DNA from: Paenibacillus rhizosphaerae
GTDB taxonomy: Bacteria > Bacillota > Bacilli > Paenibacillales > Paenibacillaceae
Direction of reading: 5' to 3'
Length of the DNA stretch: 64,000 nt
NCBI RefSeq assembly: GCF_014192015.1
Contig: NZ_JACHXJ010000002.1
Coordinates: 558,001-622,000, forward strand
Positions 1 to 7,396 of the stretch are shown here, piece after piece (the first letter of the stretch is position 1; every line of letters starts with the position of its first letter). Position numbers and translations under genes: made by a program. The notes beneath the pieces were generated by a model, which searched no databases, had not been told where the DNA came from, and was given only the letters and a program-made list of their open reading frames with translations.

Positions 1-83
1 CCGGAACAAAGGCCGGAAACAAAGGATACGACGCTGCGGTGGCGGCAATCGAAATGGCCAACTTGACGAAACAGCTAAAATAG
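1..83 (+). CDS. ribH: 6,7-dimethyl-8-ribityllumazine synthase, C-terminal end (partial)
   Basis: Only the last 26 or so codons are in the window, read from base 3 to the TAG at 81-83. The visible tail includes GTKAGNKGYDAA and AIEMANL, which matches the conserved C-terminus of lumazine synthase, the penultimate enzyme of riboflavin synthesis. In B. subtilis ribH also lies just upstream of scpA, so the context agrees. An intrinsic terminator follows 12 bases after the stop, so this ends the riboflavin operon. The start lies outside the window. Confidence 0.85.
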   Translation, partial: GTKAGNKGYDAAVAAIEMANLTKQLK

Positions 84-94
84 TGCTTATTTAA

Positions 95-127
95 TGTAGT
101 ACCCTTTTTTCGGGTACTGCATTTTTT
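95..127 (+). terminator. intrinsic terminator after ribH
   Basis: A ten-pair stem (95-104 with 112-121, one G-T pair) closes a T-rich 7-base loop and is followed by six T (122-127). It separates the riboflavin genes from scpA. Confidence 0.85.
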
Positions 128-208
128 ATGTCCGCAAGGTGCCTTAAGCGAGCTTTGGGACATTAGCCCCGCCTGGCGGGTGTACTTTATGTGACGGGAG
201 GATAAGCC

Positions 209-1003
209 GTGAACACCGTATTATACAAGCTGGAGACGTTTGAAGGTCCGCTAGATTTGCTGCTGCACCTGATTGACAAAGCGGAAATCGACATCCAGGA
301 TATCCCCGTCAGTGATATTACCGATCAATATATGGAATATTTGCAGAGCATGCAGGAGCTCGAATTGGACATCACGAGCGAGTTTCTGGTTATGGCGGCC
401 ACGCTGCTGTCGATCAAGAGCAAGCTCCTGCTGCCGAAGCCTCCGGTTTTTGAAATGGACGAGTTTGACTTTTATGAAGAAGAAGAAATCGATCCGCGGG
501 CGGAGCTCGTGCAGAAGCTGATCGAATACCGCAAATATAAAGGGATTGCCAAGCATTTGCAGGAAAAGGAATTTGAACGGAGCCTGATCTACTCCAAGGA
601 GCCTGAGGATTTGACGCCGTGGGTGCCGCGCGTGTCGGATAATCCGGTCAAAGGACTGCACGCTACCGATTTGGTCGCGGCTTTTCAGAAGGCGCTGCGC
701 AAGGCGTCAAAGCGGACCAGCTACGCCAAAATCCAGCGGGACGAAATTTCGGTGAAGGATCGGATCCGCGAAGTTGTGCATGCCCTGGAAACCAGTGGGC
801 CCGGCGGCAAGCTGCTGTTTTCCAAGCTGCTGCATGATGAGATGGTAAGGCATGAAATCGTGGTGACGTTTCTGGCCATTTTGGAGCTCATGAAGATGAA
901 ACAAATTATTTGTTACCAGGAAAAGCTATTCGACGACATTGTGATGGAATGGAAAGGGGGAGGTCTCTCGAATGGACTTTCCGACATTGAAATCGATTAT
1001 TGA
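209..1003 (+). CDS. scpA: Segregation and condensation protein A (kleisin)
   Basis: 264 residues, GTG start behind GGGAGG. ScpA is the kleisin subunit of the Smc-ScpAB condensin, bridging the Smc heads and organising newly replicated origins. The family start FEGPLDLLLHLI is at residues 10-21. An acidic middle (about 88-98) links the N-terminal Smc-binding helices to the C-terminal winged helix (about 180-255), where the LLHDEMVRHEIVVTFLAILE stretch is typical. Length is close to B. subtilis ScpA. The 3' end overlaps scpB by 32 bases, indicating translational coupling of the two partners. Confidence 0.96.
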   Translation: MNTVLYKLETFEGPLDLLLHLIDKAEIDIQDIPVSDITDQYMEYLQSMQELELDITSEFLVMAATLLSIKSKLLLPKPPVFEMDEFDFYEEEEIDPRAELVQKLIEYRKYKGIAKHLQEKEFERSLIYSKEPEDLTPWVPRVSDNPVKGLHATDLVAAFQKALRKASKRTSYAKIQRDEISVKDRIREVVHALETSGPGGKLLFSKLLHDEMVRHEIVVTFLAILELMKMKQIICYQEKLFDDIVMEWKGGGLSNGLSDIEIDY

Positions 1004-1571
1004 GGGTCTGCTCTTTTTGGTGGGGGATGAAGGGCTGACGGCCAAGCAGATTGCCGAGATCGTTGAGCACCGTACCGAGCTGGTGACCGATGCCCTGGAG
1101 GAAATGAAAGAGGACTTTGTCAGGGAGAAAAGGGGGATCCAGGTCGTACAGATTGCCGGCAGCTATCAGCTTGCCACGCTGTCCGATCACGCCCCGTATT
1201 TTGAGCGCCTCGCCTATTCCCCGTCCCGGTCGTCATTGTCGCAGGCGGCACTCGAGACGCTGGCCATCGTGGCCTACCGGCAGCCGATTACCCGGGTGGA
1301 AATCGAGGAGATCCGCGGCGTCAAATCCGAGCGGGCGATCCAGACGCTGGTCAACAAGGACTTGATCGAGGAGACGGGGCGGGCCGAGGCGATCGGGCGT
1401 CCGATTTTGTACGGTACGACCAAGTCGTTCCTCGATTACTTTGGCCTGCCGAACCTTCAGGCGCTCCCGGAACCGGCCATTTTTGAAAATACCGATAATC
1501 TGGAGGAAGAAACCCAGCTCTTGTTCGAGAAGCTGGACGGAAGACAGTTGACGTTTGACGATGTGCCGTAA
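972..1571 (+). CDS. scpB: Segregation and condensation protein B
   Basis: 199 residues, ATG start behind GGGGGAGG inside the end of scpA. ScpB dimerises and binds the ScpA kleisin within the Smc complex. Two winged-helix domains are visible: about residues 5-85, and about 86-160 containing LSQAALETLAIVAYRQPITR and EIRGV, the family signature. The C-terminal tail is acidic. Length matches B. subtilis ScpB. The pair ends at a strong terminator at 1589-1619. Confidence 0.96.
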   Translation: MDFPTLKSIIEGLLFLVGDEGLTAKQIAEIVEHRTELVTDALEEMKEDFVREKRGIQVVQIAGSYQLATLSDHAPYFERLAYSPSRSSLSQAALETLAIVAYRQPITRVEIEEIRGVKSERAIQTLVNKDLIEETGRAEAIGRPILYGTTKSFLDYFGLPNLQALPEPAIFENTDNLEEETQLLFEKLDGRQLTFDDVP

Positions 1572-1588
1572 AAATGGCATAAACCACA

Positions 1589-1619
1589 AAACCCATCCGG
1601 ATTTCCCGGGTGGGTTTTT
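1589..1619 (+). terminator. intrinsic terminator after scpB
   Basis: A twelve-pair stem (1589-1600 with 1606-1617) with loop ATTTC, running into TTTTT. It closes the scpAB unit. Confidence 0.88.
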
Positions 1620-1712
1620 GGCGTTCAAAAAAAGCTTGGGGCCGAATCTTTTCCATTAGGGAATGCCATACTATGCACAGGAAGATTTATGGACAGACTT
1701 GGAGGTTTATAC

Positions 1713-2396
1713 GTGTGGATTGTAATCGCCATTATTGTTCTCCTGATCATTCTGCTGGTTGCCGTCATAATGTCAAGCATTACCATTACATTATGGTACA
1801 GCAAGCACAATAAGGATGACAAGGCCGTATTGGACGTCAAGATGCTGTATGGAATCGTAAAGATGCATTATGAGATGCCTTCACTGGTGTTTGCCAATAT
1901 GAAAAAGGGCTTCATGCTCCGGCTTGAAAGTAAAAACAGTTTCCGTAACGGCCCAACCGTCGGAAAAGCGCATATTAACAAAAGACGGCTGGATCATTGG
2001 GCAGATGAAGTGAGGGTTATGCTCAGGTCTACGGCGTCTTTAAAGGAATGGTTTTACAGAACAATGCAGCATGTGAACATCATGAAGCTGGATTGGTCCA
2101 CCAATTTATCGACCGGCGATGCAGCCTGGACGGCGATTGCGACGGGAACCGTATGGGGGCTCAAAACGACCCTGGTGGGTTGGCTGTCCTTTAAAGTACG
2201 TATGCGAAACAATCCAAGGCTCTTTGTCGTTCCAGTGTTTAAGGATGAGCCGCAGTTTGCCACGGAGCTGTCCTGCGTTGCCCGCATATCCTGCGGGTAT
2301 GCCTTGTATGCCGGCATCGTGTTGATGGTTCGAATCCTTAAAGTACCGGGAGGTCCGATCCATTGGTTCCGATTGGCCAAGCAGGTTCTGCGATAG
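1713..2396 (+). CDS. DUF2953 membrane-anchored protein (YtfI-like)
   Basis: 227 residues from the GTG at 1713, chosen because GGAGG lies 7 bases upstream; an in-frame ATG at 1689 has no ribosome binding site. The N-terminus is a strongly hydrophobic helix (about residues 2-24), then a basic/amphipathic region with the RLESKNSF and DWSTNLSTGDAAWTAI motifs typical of DUF2953, a second hydrophobic stretch near 145-160, and RISCGYALYAGI near the C-terminus. In Bacillus the homologue ytfI lies beside ytfJ, as here. The molecular function is unknown; the pairing with ytfJ suggests a sporulation role. Confidence 0.8.
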   Translation: MWIVIAIIVLLIILLVAVIMSSITITLWYSKHNKDDKAVLDVKMLYGIVKMHYEMPSLVFANMKKGFMLRLESKNSFRNGPTVGKAHINKRRLDHWADEVRVMLRSTASLKEWFYRTMQHVNIMKLDWSTNLSTGDAAWTAIATGTVWGLKTTLVGWLSFKVRMRNNPRLFVVPVFKDEPQFATELSCVARISCGYALYAGIVLMVRILKVPGGPIHWFRLAKQVLR

Positions 2397-2514
2397 GGGC
2401 TTACTTAATTTAACGGTACCGGCGGAGAAGGCGGAACTACATACTTCGAAGGGATATGGGCAAGCTAACATCTGTGGCTCAGAGCTTATTATCAACACAC
2501 TAGGAGGAATCATC

Positions 2515-2982
2515 ATGGCAGAGCATCCGATTCAAGGCTTAATGCAGACTGCGATGGAAAACATCAAAGGCATGGTTGATGTCAACACAATCGTAGGCGA
2601 CCCTGTAGAAACTCCTGACGGCAGCGTCATCCTTCCGATCAGTAAGGTGGGCTTTGGCTTTGCCGCAGGGGGTAGTGATTTTAACGCGGATGAAATCAGT
2701 AAAAGCGTGAGCGCGGCACCCGGACATGAATCCAAGTCCTTGCCATTCGGCGGGGGCAGCGGCGGCGGAGTTTCGATTCGTCCGATCGCATTTCTTGTTG
2801 TCGGCAAAGCAGGCGTGAATATCGTTCCACTCGATAATCAAACGCATTTATTCGAGAAATTAATTGATTCCGCACCGTCCATGGTGGATAAAATCACGTC
2901 GATGTTCCAAACGAATCCGCAAACGGGCGCTGTCAATCCAGCCCAAACGACGACTTCGGAGATCAATCCTTCATTGTTTTAA
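2515..2982 (+). CDS. ytfJ: GerW-family sporulation protein YtfJ
   Basis: 155 residues, ATG behind AGGAGGA. The conserved family features are the N-terminal HPIQGLMQTAMENIKGMVD, then GDPVETPDGSVILPISKVGFGF, a GGGSGGG run (about residues 80-86) and IRPIAFLVV. YtfJ/GerW proteins are made in the forespore; in B. subtilis GerW supports GerA-type germinant responses. The C-terminus is Thr/Asn-rich and likely flexible. A terminator follows directly. The family assignment is firm, the biochemical function is not known. Confidence 0.93.
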   Translation: MAEHPIQGLMQTAMENIKGMVDVNTIVGDPVETPDGSVILPISKVGFGFAAGGSDFNADEISKSVSAAPGHESKSLPFGGGSGGGVSIRPIAFLVVGKAGVNIVPLDNQTHLFEKLIDSAPSMVDKITSMFQTNPQTGAVNPAQTTTSEINPSLF

Positions 2983-2991
2983 GCCTGTGCC

Positions 2992-3023
2992 AATCCCTTC
3001 CGTCAGCCGGGAGGGATTTTTTG
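2992..3023 (+). terminator. intrinsic terminator after ytfJ
   Basis: AATCCCTTCC pairs with GGGAGGGATT around a 7-base loop, followed by a T run at 3017-3022. Confidence 0.85.
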
Positions 3024-3077
3024 TGAAGAAACGATTTCTGAAAAAAGGGTATGGTTTTTTCTGGTTTTGCACGTTTG

Positions 3078-3106
3078 GCATACCCGGGTTAGGCCAAGCA
3101 TATACT
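3078..3106 (+). promoter_or_regulatory. candidate sigma-E promoter of dacB-spmA-spmB
   Basis: GCATACC (3078-3084) and CATATACT (3099-3106) are separated by 14 bases, close to the sigma-E pattern (KMATATT, 14-15 bases, CATACAHT). B. subtilis dacB is transcribed by sigma-E in the mother cell, which fits. Read by eye; no transcription start is known here. Confidence 0.5.
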
Positions 3107-3142
3107 TGTACAAGATTTTGACGAACCGAAAGGAAAGATAAC

Positions 3143-4333
3143 ATGTGGATCAAGCATAAACGTATATGGAGCTGGGTTGCGGTTATCACGCTCATCGCCA
3201 GCAGTTTCACAGGTACAAGCCGGGCATCGGCCGCTAAAAATTTACCCGCTCTCGGCACCCACGCTCAGGCTGCAGCCTTGATCGATGTCACTTCAGGCAG
3301 GCTGCTGTACTCCAGCCACGGGGACGATGAGCTCCGGATCGCCAGCCTGACGAAAATTATGACTGCGATCGTGGCGATTGAGCACGGCAAGCTGGACAGC
3401 GAAGTGAAGGTAAGCAAAAACGCCTTTGGCAAAGAAGGTTCTTCCATCTATCTCAAGCTGGGGGAAGAAATGACCCTGGAAAATATGCTGTACGGCCTGA
3501 TGCTGCGTTCAGGCAATGACGCCGCCACGGCGATTGCCGAGCACGTCGGCGGTTCAGTGGAAGGGTTTGTATATTTGATGAACGAGAAAGCCCGCATGCT
3601 GGGCCTGTCCCATTCGCATTTTATGAATCCGCACGGACTGGACGAGGAAGGCCATTATTCGTCGGCCAACGATTTGGCCAAGCTGACGGCATATGCAATG
3701 CATAATCCGGTCTTTAAGGAAATCGTGAAGACGCCGACGAAAAAGGTTCCGAATCCGAATGAATCGTGGGACTACAAATGGGATAACAAAAATAAAATGC
3801 TCCGCCTCTATGAAGGAGCGGACGGGGTCAAAACCGGCTATACCAAAAAAGCGTTCCGCTGCTTGGTCAGTTCGGCAACCCGTAACGGCCAGCAGCTGGT
3901 CGCCGTGACCTTGAACGACGGGGACGACTGGAACGACCACGGCAGAATGCTGGATTACGGGTTTGAATACTACCCGCTGAAGCAGCTGACTGAGAAAGGT
4001 GAGCCGGTGCAGGGCCAGGACCTGGTAGTCAGCCAAACGTTCCAGTACCCTTTTGCCGATGGCGAGGAAGCTCAGGTCAATAAGAAGCTGGTGCTCTATC
4101 CTGGGACGGAGGAGGGGGCACCGGATTTGAGATTCGGGCTGAGAGGGAAAATCGAGGTATCACTGAAAGGGGAAAAGATCGGAGAAATTCCGGTGTACAA
4201 AAAAGGAAGCGTGCTGCCGGAACGAACGGCGTCCGGAGCAACGGCTGAGCAAACGATGGCACCTGTTAACGAAAGTAATTGGGGAGATTGGTTCAGCGTG
4301 GTGATGAAGCGTCTGCTTCAGCCCGGCGCCTGA
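3143..4333 (+). CDS. dacB: D-alanyl-D-alanine carboxypeptidase, DacB-type (PBP5*)
   Basis: 396 residues, ATG behind AAAGGAAAG. A cleavable signal peptide is clear (basic start, hydrophobic core at about 10-20, SRASA near 28-32). Serine peptidase S11 motifs are all present: SLTK (nucleophile Ser about residue 69), RSGND (about 127) and DGVKTGYT (about 231), then the C-terminal beta-rich domain. The enzyme trims D-Ala from peptidoglycan pentapeptides and, in B. subtilis, limits cross-linking of the spore cortex. The following spmA and spmB complete the conserved dacB-spmA-spmB operon, which supports the sporulation-specific paralogue rather than vegetative DacA. Confidence 0.93.
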   Translation: MWIKHKRIWSWVAVITLIASSFTGTSRASAAKNLPALGTHAQAAALIDVTSGRLLYSSHGDDELRIASLTKIMTAIVAIEHGKLDSEVKVSKNAFGKEGSSIYLKLGEEMTLENMLYGLMLRSGNDAATAIAEHVGGSVEGFVYLMNEKARMLGLSHSHFMNPHGLDEEGHYSSANDLAKLTAYAMHNPVFKEIVKTPTKKVPNPNESWDYKWDNKNKMLRLYEGADGVKTGYTKKAFRCLVSSATRNGQQLVAVTLNDGDDWNDHGRMLDYGFEYYPLKQLTEKGEPVQGQDLVVSQTFQYPFADGEEAQVNKKLVLYPGTEEGAPDLRFGLRGKIEVSLKGEKIGEIPVYKKGSVLPERTASGATAEQTMAPVNESNWGDWFSVVMKRLLQPGA

Positions 4334-4368
4334 TGTTCATGTAACAACCGGGGGAGAGGGGATACGAA

Positions 4369-5016
4369 ATGATCAATGCGATATGGCTTGCGCTTATTCT
4401 GATTGGATTCGGTTTTGCAGCAGCCCAGGGGAAAATTGAACTGGTTACTTCTGCGGCCTTCGACGGAGCAAAGACGGGGGTTACGGTATGTTTCGGGTTA
4501 ATCAGCGTACTTGTCTTCTGGCTTGGTATTATGCGTCTGGCGGAAGACTCGGGACTGCTGAAAAAAATAGCCCGGCTGTTGAACCCGATCGTGACCTTTT
4601 TATTTCCGGATGTGCCGAAAAACCACCCTGCCATGGGCTACATATTGTCCAATATGAGTGCGAATCTGCTCGGTCTCGGCAACGCAGCCACGCCTATGGG
4701 CATCAAGGCGATGCAGGAGCTGCAGACGCTGAATCCCGATAAGACGGCCGCCAGTCCGGCAATGTGCACGCTGCTGGCGCTCAATACGGCCAGCATCACC
4801 CTTATTCCGACAACGCTGATCGCCATCCGGATGAACTATCAGTCCGCCAATCCGACCGATATTGTCGGCACCACGCTGATGGCGACCGCCGTGGCCACGC
4901 TGGCCGCCATCGTGATGGACCGCTGGTACCGGCGCAAGTTTATGCGCAGCAGGCCGGGGAAACCGCCGGTACACGCGGGTCCCGTTTCTTCTTCCCAATC
5001 CGAGCTGAAAGGGTGA
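4369..5016 (+). CDS. spmA: Spore maturation protein A
   Basis: 215 residues, ATG behind GGGGAGAGGGG. A polytopic membrane protein of the nucleoside-recognition (Gate) family. Typical features are the early GAKTGVTVCFGLI (about 36-50), SNMSANLLGLGNAATPMGIKAM without the terminal two residues (about 103-122) and LLALNTASITLIPTTLIA (about 140-157). With SpmB it is needed for spore core dehydration in B. subtilis; the transported solute, if any, is not known. It lies 35 bases after dacB and 9 before spmB. Confidence 0.94.
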   Translation: MINAIWLALILIGFGFAAAQGKIELVTSAAFDGAKTGVTVCFGLISVLVFWLGIMRLAEDSGLLKKIARLLNPIVTFLFPDVPKNHPAMGYILSNMSANLLGLGNAATPMGIKAMQELQTLNPDKTAASPAMCTLLALNTASITLIPTTLIAIRMNYQSANPTDIVGTTLMATAVATLAAIVMDRWYRRKFMRSRPGKPPVHAGPVSSSQSELKG

Positions 5017-5025
5017 GCAGGGCGT

Positions 5026-5559
5026 ATGGTGGCGTTCATCAATCTGATATCGGCCTGGGCAATCCCTGTATTGATCGCGTTTATTCCCCTCTATGCTTTT
5101 ACCAAGAAGGTGCCGGTGTACGAGTCCTTCGTGGACGGAGCCAAAGAGGGATTTCAAACGGCCATTCAAATCATTCCTAACCTGGTCGGTATGATGGTAG
5201 GGATCAGCATCTTCCGGGCCTCGGGGGCCCTTGATTTTTTTGTGGGCTGGACAGGTCCCTTCCTTCAGCATTTGGGAGTTCCGAGCGAAATATTGCCCCT
5301 GGGTCTGCTGCGGCCGCTGACAGGGACGGGCTCCCTTGCCTTTGCTACCGATCTAATCTCGGTGTACGGCCCGGATTCCATGATCGGACGGATGGCTTCA
5401 ACGATTCAAGGAAGCACCGATACGACACTGTACGTGCTCACCGTTTATTTGGGAGCGGTCGGAATCCGCAACGGGCGGTATGCGCTTAAAGTTGGTCTTT
5501 TGTCCGATGCGGTAGGCTTTGCGGCGGCCATTGCCGTGTGCCTGTTGTTCTTCGGATAA
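5026..5559 (+). CDS. spmB: Spore maturation protein B
   Basis: 177 residues, ATG at 5026 with AAGGGTGAG upstream. A second Gate-family membrane protein, partner of SpmA. Visible signatures are the hydrophobic N-terminus (about 1-25), VYESFVDGAKEGF (about 31-43), LGLLRPLTGTGSL (about 92-104) and QGSTDTTLYVL (about 128-138). Length matches the B. subtilis protein (about 178 residues). It ends the dacB operon; there is no clear T-run terminator after it, only a short AAACCG/CGGTTT inverted repeat. Confidence 0.94.
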   Translation: MVAFINLISAWAIPVLIAFIPLYAFTKKVPVYESFVDGAKEGFQTAIQIIPNLVGMMVGISIFRASGALDFFVGWTGPFLQHLGVPSEILPLGLLRPLTGTGSLAFATDLISVYGPDSMIGRMASTIQGSTDTTLYVLTVYLGAVGIRNGRYALKVGLLSDAVGFAAAIAVCLLFFG

Positions 5560-5640
5560 ACCGGCCTGCCGTTTGGAACGGTTTCATGGACACCTCATAT
5601 ACTGTAACAAGCTCAGGCTAGTTTAAATGAGGTGATCCGC

Positions 5641-5955
5641 ATGACTTTCGAAGGCTTCATCATCCATCATTCCGCATGCCCGTCCATCAACGGAAAAGGG
5701 TATGATTTTTGGATCGGGGAGGATGCCTCGGTCGTTTCTTCTCCTTACGTGACCGATCCGTCCCATATCCACATCTGCCTCCAGGGTGATTTCAACCGCG
5801 AATACACCCTGTTTCGCGCTGCCGAAAAACAGCAGCTGTTCGTAGCCAGCAAGCTTATTGTGGAGCTGGCACGCCGCTACAACATTTCCCCCTCTATTTG
5901 TTTCCTCACTCCGACACCTGCCCAGGAGCGGATTTTCCATGGAACGAACTTGTGA
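5641..5955 (+). CDS. small N-acetylmuramoyl-L-alanine amidase-like (PGRP fold) protein, probably non-catalytic
   Basis: 104 residues from the ATG at 5641, seven bases after GAGGTGA; an upstream GTG at 5632 would overlap that site. IIHHSACP (residues 7-14), GYDFWIGED and HIHICLQGDF follow the order of amidase_2/PGRP domains (first zinc His, the Y-H-F strand, the N-I-G-I-x-L-x-G-D-F strand). The segment after RRYNISPS should hold a second zinc His followed by a Cys/Asp ligand; here it reads ICFLTPTPAQE, without them. The domain is also shorter than normal. A peptidoglycan-binding or vestigial role is inferred; the assignment rests on motif order read by eye. Confidence 0.6.
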   Translation: MTFEGFIIHHSACPSINGKGYDFWIGEDASVVSSPYVTDPSHIHICLQGDFNREYTLFRAAEKQQLFVASKLIVELARRYNISPSICFLTPTPAQERIFHGTNL

Positions 5956-6002
5956 TTTATCCTGTTGATGGTTATCATTAGGGTTGAGGTGACCTATTGA
6001 AC

Positions 6003-6743
6003 ATGGAGAGATTACAGAAAGTGTTAGCGCAGGCCGGTATCGCTTCGCGCCGTAAGTGCGAAGAATTGATTCTGGCCGGCAAAGTGGAAGTTAACGGGGA
6101 AACCGTAACCACGCTGGGGACCAAGGCGGACCCGAATCAAGATATCATCAAGGTGAACGGCAAACCGATCAAGCACGAGCAGAAGATTTACATCGTGTTT
6201 AACAAGCCGAAAGGGGTTATTACCAGTGCGTCCGACCCGGAGGGACGAAAAATCGTAACTGATTATTTGAAAGGCATCAAGGAGCGGGTTTATCCGGTCG
6301 GCCGTCTGGATTACGATACGGAAGGTCTGCTGCTGCTGACCAATGACGGCGAATTTGCCAATCTGCTGACCCATCCTCGGCATCATGTGCCCAAAACGTA
6401 CCTGGCGACGGTGGAGGGGATCCCGCACGGCAGCGACCTGGACAAGCTCAAAGCCGGGATTAAGCTGGAGGACGGTATGACGGCCCCTGCGGAGGTCGAA
6501 TACAAAGACATCGATACGGAGAAGAACGAAGCCGTGATCAGCATCACGATTCATGAAGGCCGCAACCGGCAGGTCAGACGCATGTTTGATGCGATCAAAC
6601 ACCCGGTGATCCGGCTGAAGCGCGTGGCGTTCGGCGACTTGCTGCTGCACAATTTGAAGCGCGGTTTGTACCGCCATCTGACCAAGGAAGAAGTACAAAG
6701 TTTATTAAATATGGCTAAATCGGGAAATTTAAACAAAAGATAG
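6003..6743 (+). CDS. rluB: 23S rRNA pseudouridine synthase RluB
   Basis: 246 residues. ATG 6003 (MERLQKV) is chosen: it matches the usual family start and lies 10 bases after GAGGTGA, whereas an in-frame TTG at 5997 is only 4 bases away. An S4 RNA-binding domain occupies about 1-60 (LAQAGIASRRKCEELI), followed by the RsuA/RluB catalytic domain with GRLDYDTEGLLLLTNDG, where the Asp after RL is the catalytic residue, and GRNRQVRRM near 190. It modifies a uridine in helix 89 of 23S rRNA. B. subtilis also has its rluB just upstream of resA. Confidence 0.94.
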   Translation: MERLQKVLAQAGIASRRKCEELILAGKVEVNGETVTTLGTKADPNQDIIKVNGKPIKHEQKIYIVFNKPKGVITSASDPEGRKIVTDYLKGIKERVYPVGRLDYDTEGLLLLTNDGEFANLLTHPRHHVPKTYLATVEGIPHGSDLDKLKAGIKLEDGMTAPAEVEYKDIDTEKNEAVISITIHEGRNRQVRRMFDAIKHPVIRLKRVAFGDLLLHNLKRGLYRHLTKEEVQSLLNMAKSGNLNKR

Positions 6744-6871
6744 AACGGAAGGACACATAATTTTCAAATACTCCCGGAGCACCTGTGACATTATTTCGCT
6801 ATAATTGTTCATAGGTTGTTCAAACTCTGCGCTTAAAATATGTGATTTGTCATGGAAAGGGAGCTTTTGGC

Positions 6872-7396
6872 ATGGGTAAATCTAGAAAAAAGGTTCAAAT
6901 CATTATCCTGCTGTTGATTGTCATTTTGGGCGGTTACGCCATTACGACACAGGTTTCGGGCTCTAATGGCAAACCGACGGAAGGCAGTAAGGCGCCGAAC
7001 TTTGACTTGCTCGGGCTGGACGGCAAGGTTCATTCGCTTGATGAATATAAAGGCAAGGCGCTTGTTGTCAATTTCTGGGGAACCTGGTGCGAACCGTGCG
7101 TGAAGGAAATGCCCGCCCTGCAGGCCCAGTATGATAAGTGGAAGGATAAGGATGTCGTCATCGTGGGAATCAACGCCGGCGAGGACAAGATGGCCGTTGA
7201 AAATTTTGTGAAGCAGGTCCATGTCAGCTTCCCGGTAATGCTGGATCCCGAGAAGGACGCCATTCAATCCTACGGAATATCCCCGCTGCCTACGACGTTT
7301 TTTGTCTCGCCAAACGGGAAAATCAATAAGATCCATCTGGGACAGCTGGATTTGCAAACTCTCGACCAGCAAATTGAAGAGTTGGTGAATTCCTGA
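6872..7396 (+). CDS. resA: Thiol-disulfide oxidoreductase ResA
   Basis: 174 residues from ATG 6872 (GGGAG upstream). An N-terminal uncleaved signal anchor (about 8-27) puts the thioredoxin-like domain outside the membrane. The active site WCEPC has Cys73 and Cys76, and the cis-proline loop PLPTTFF is near 150. ResA reduces the haem-binding cysteines of apocytochrome c so that ResBC can attach haem. It overlaps resB by one base (ATGA). B. subtilis ResA is about 180 residues. A TATAAT element at 6800-6805 may belong to its promoter, but no convincing -35 was found. Confidence 0.95.
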   Translation: MGKSRKKVQIIILLLIVILGGYAITTQVSGSNGKPTEGSKAPNFDLLGLDGKVHSLDEYKGKALVVNFWGTWCEPCVKEMPALQAQYDKWKDKDVVIVGINAGEDKMAVENFVKQVHVSFPVMLDPEKDAIQSYGISPLPTTFFVSPNGKINKIHLGQLDLQTLDQQIEELVNS

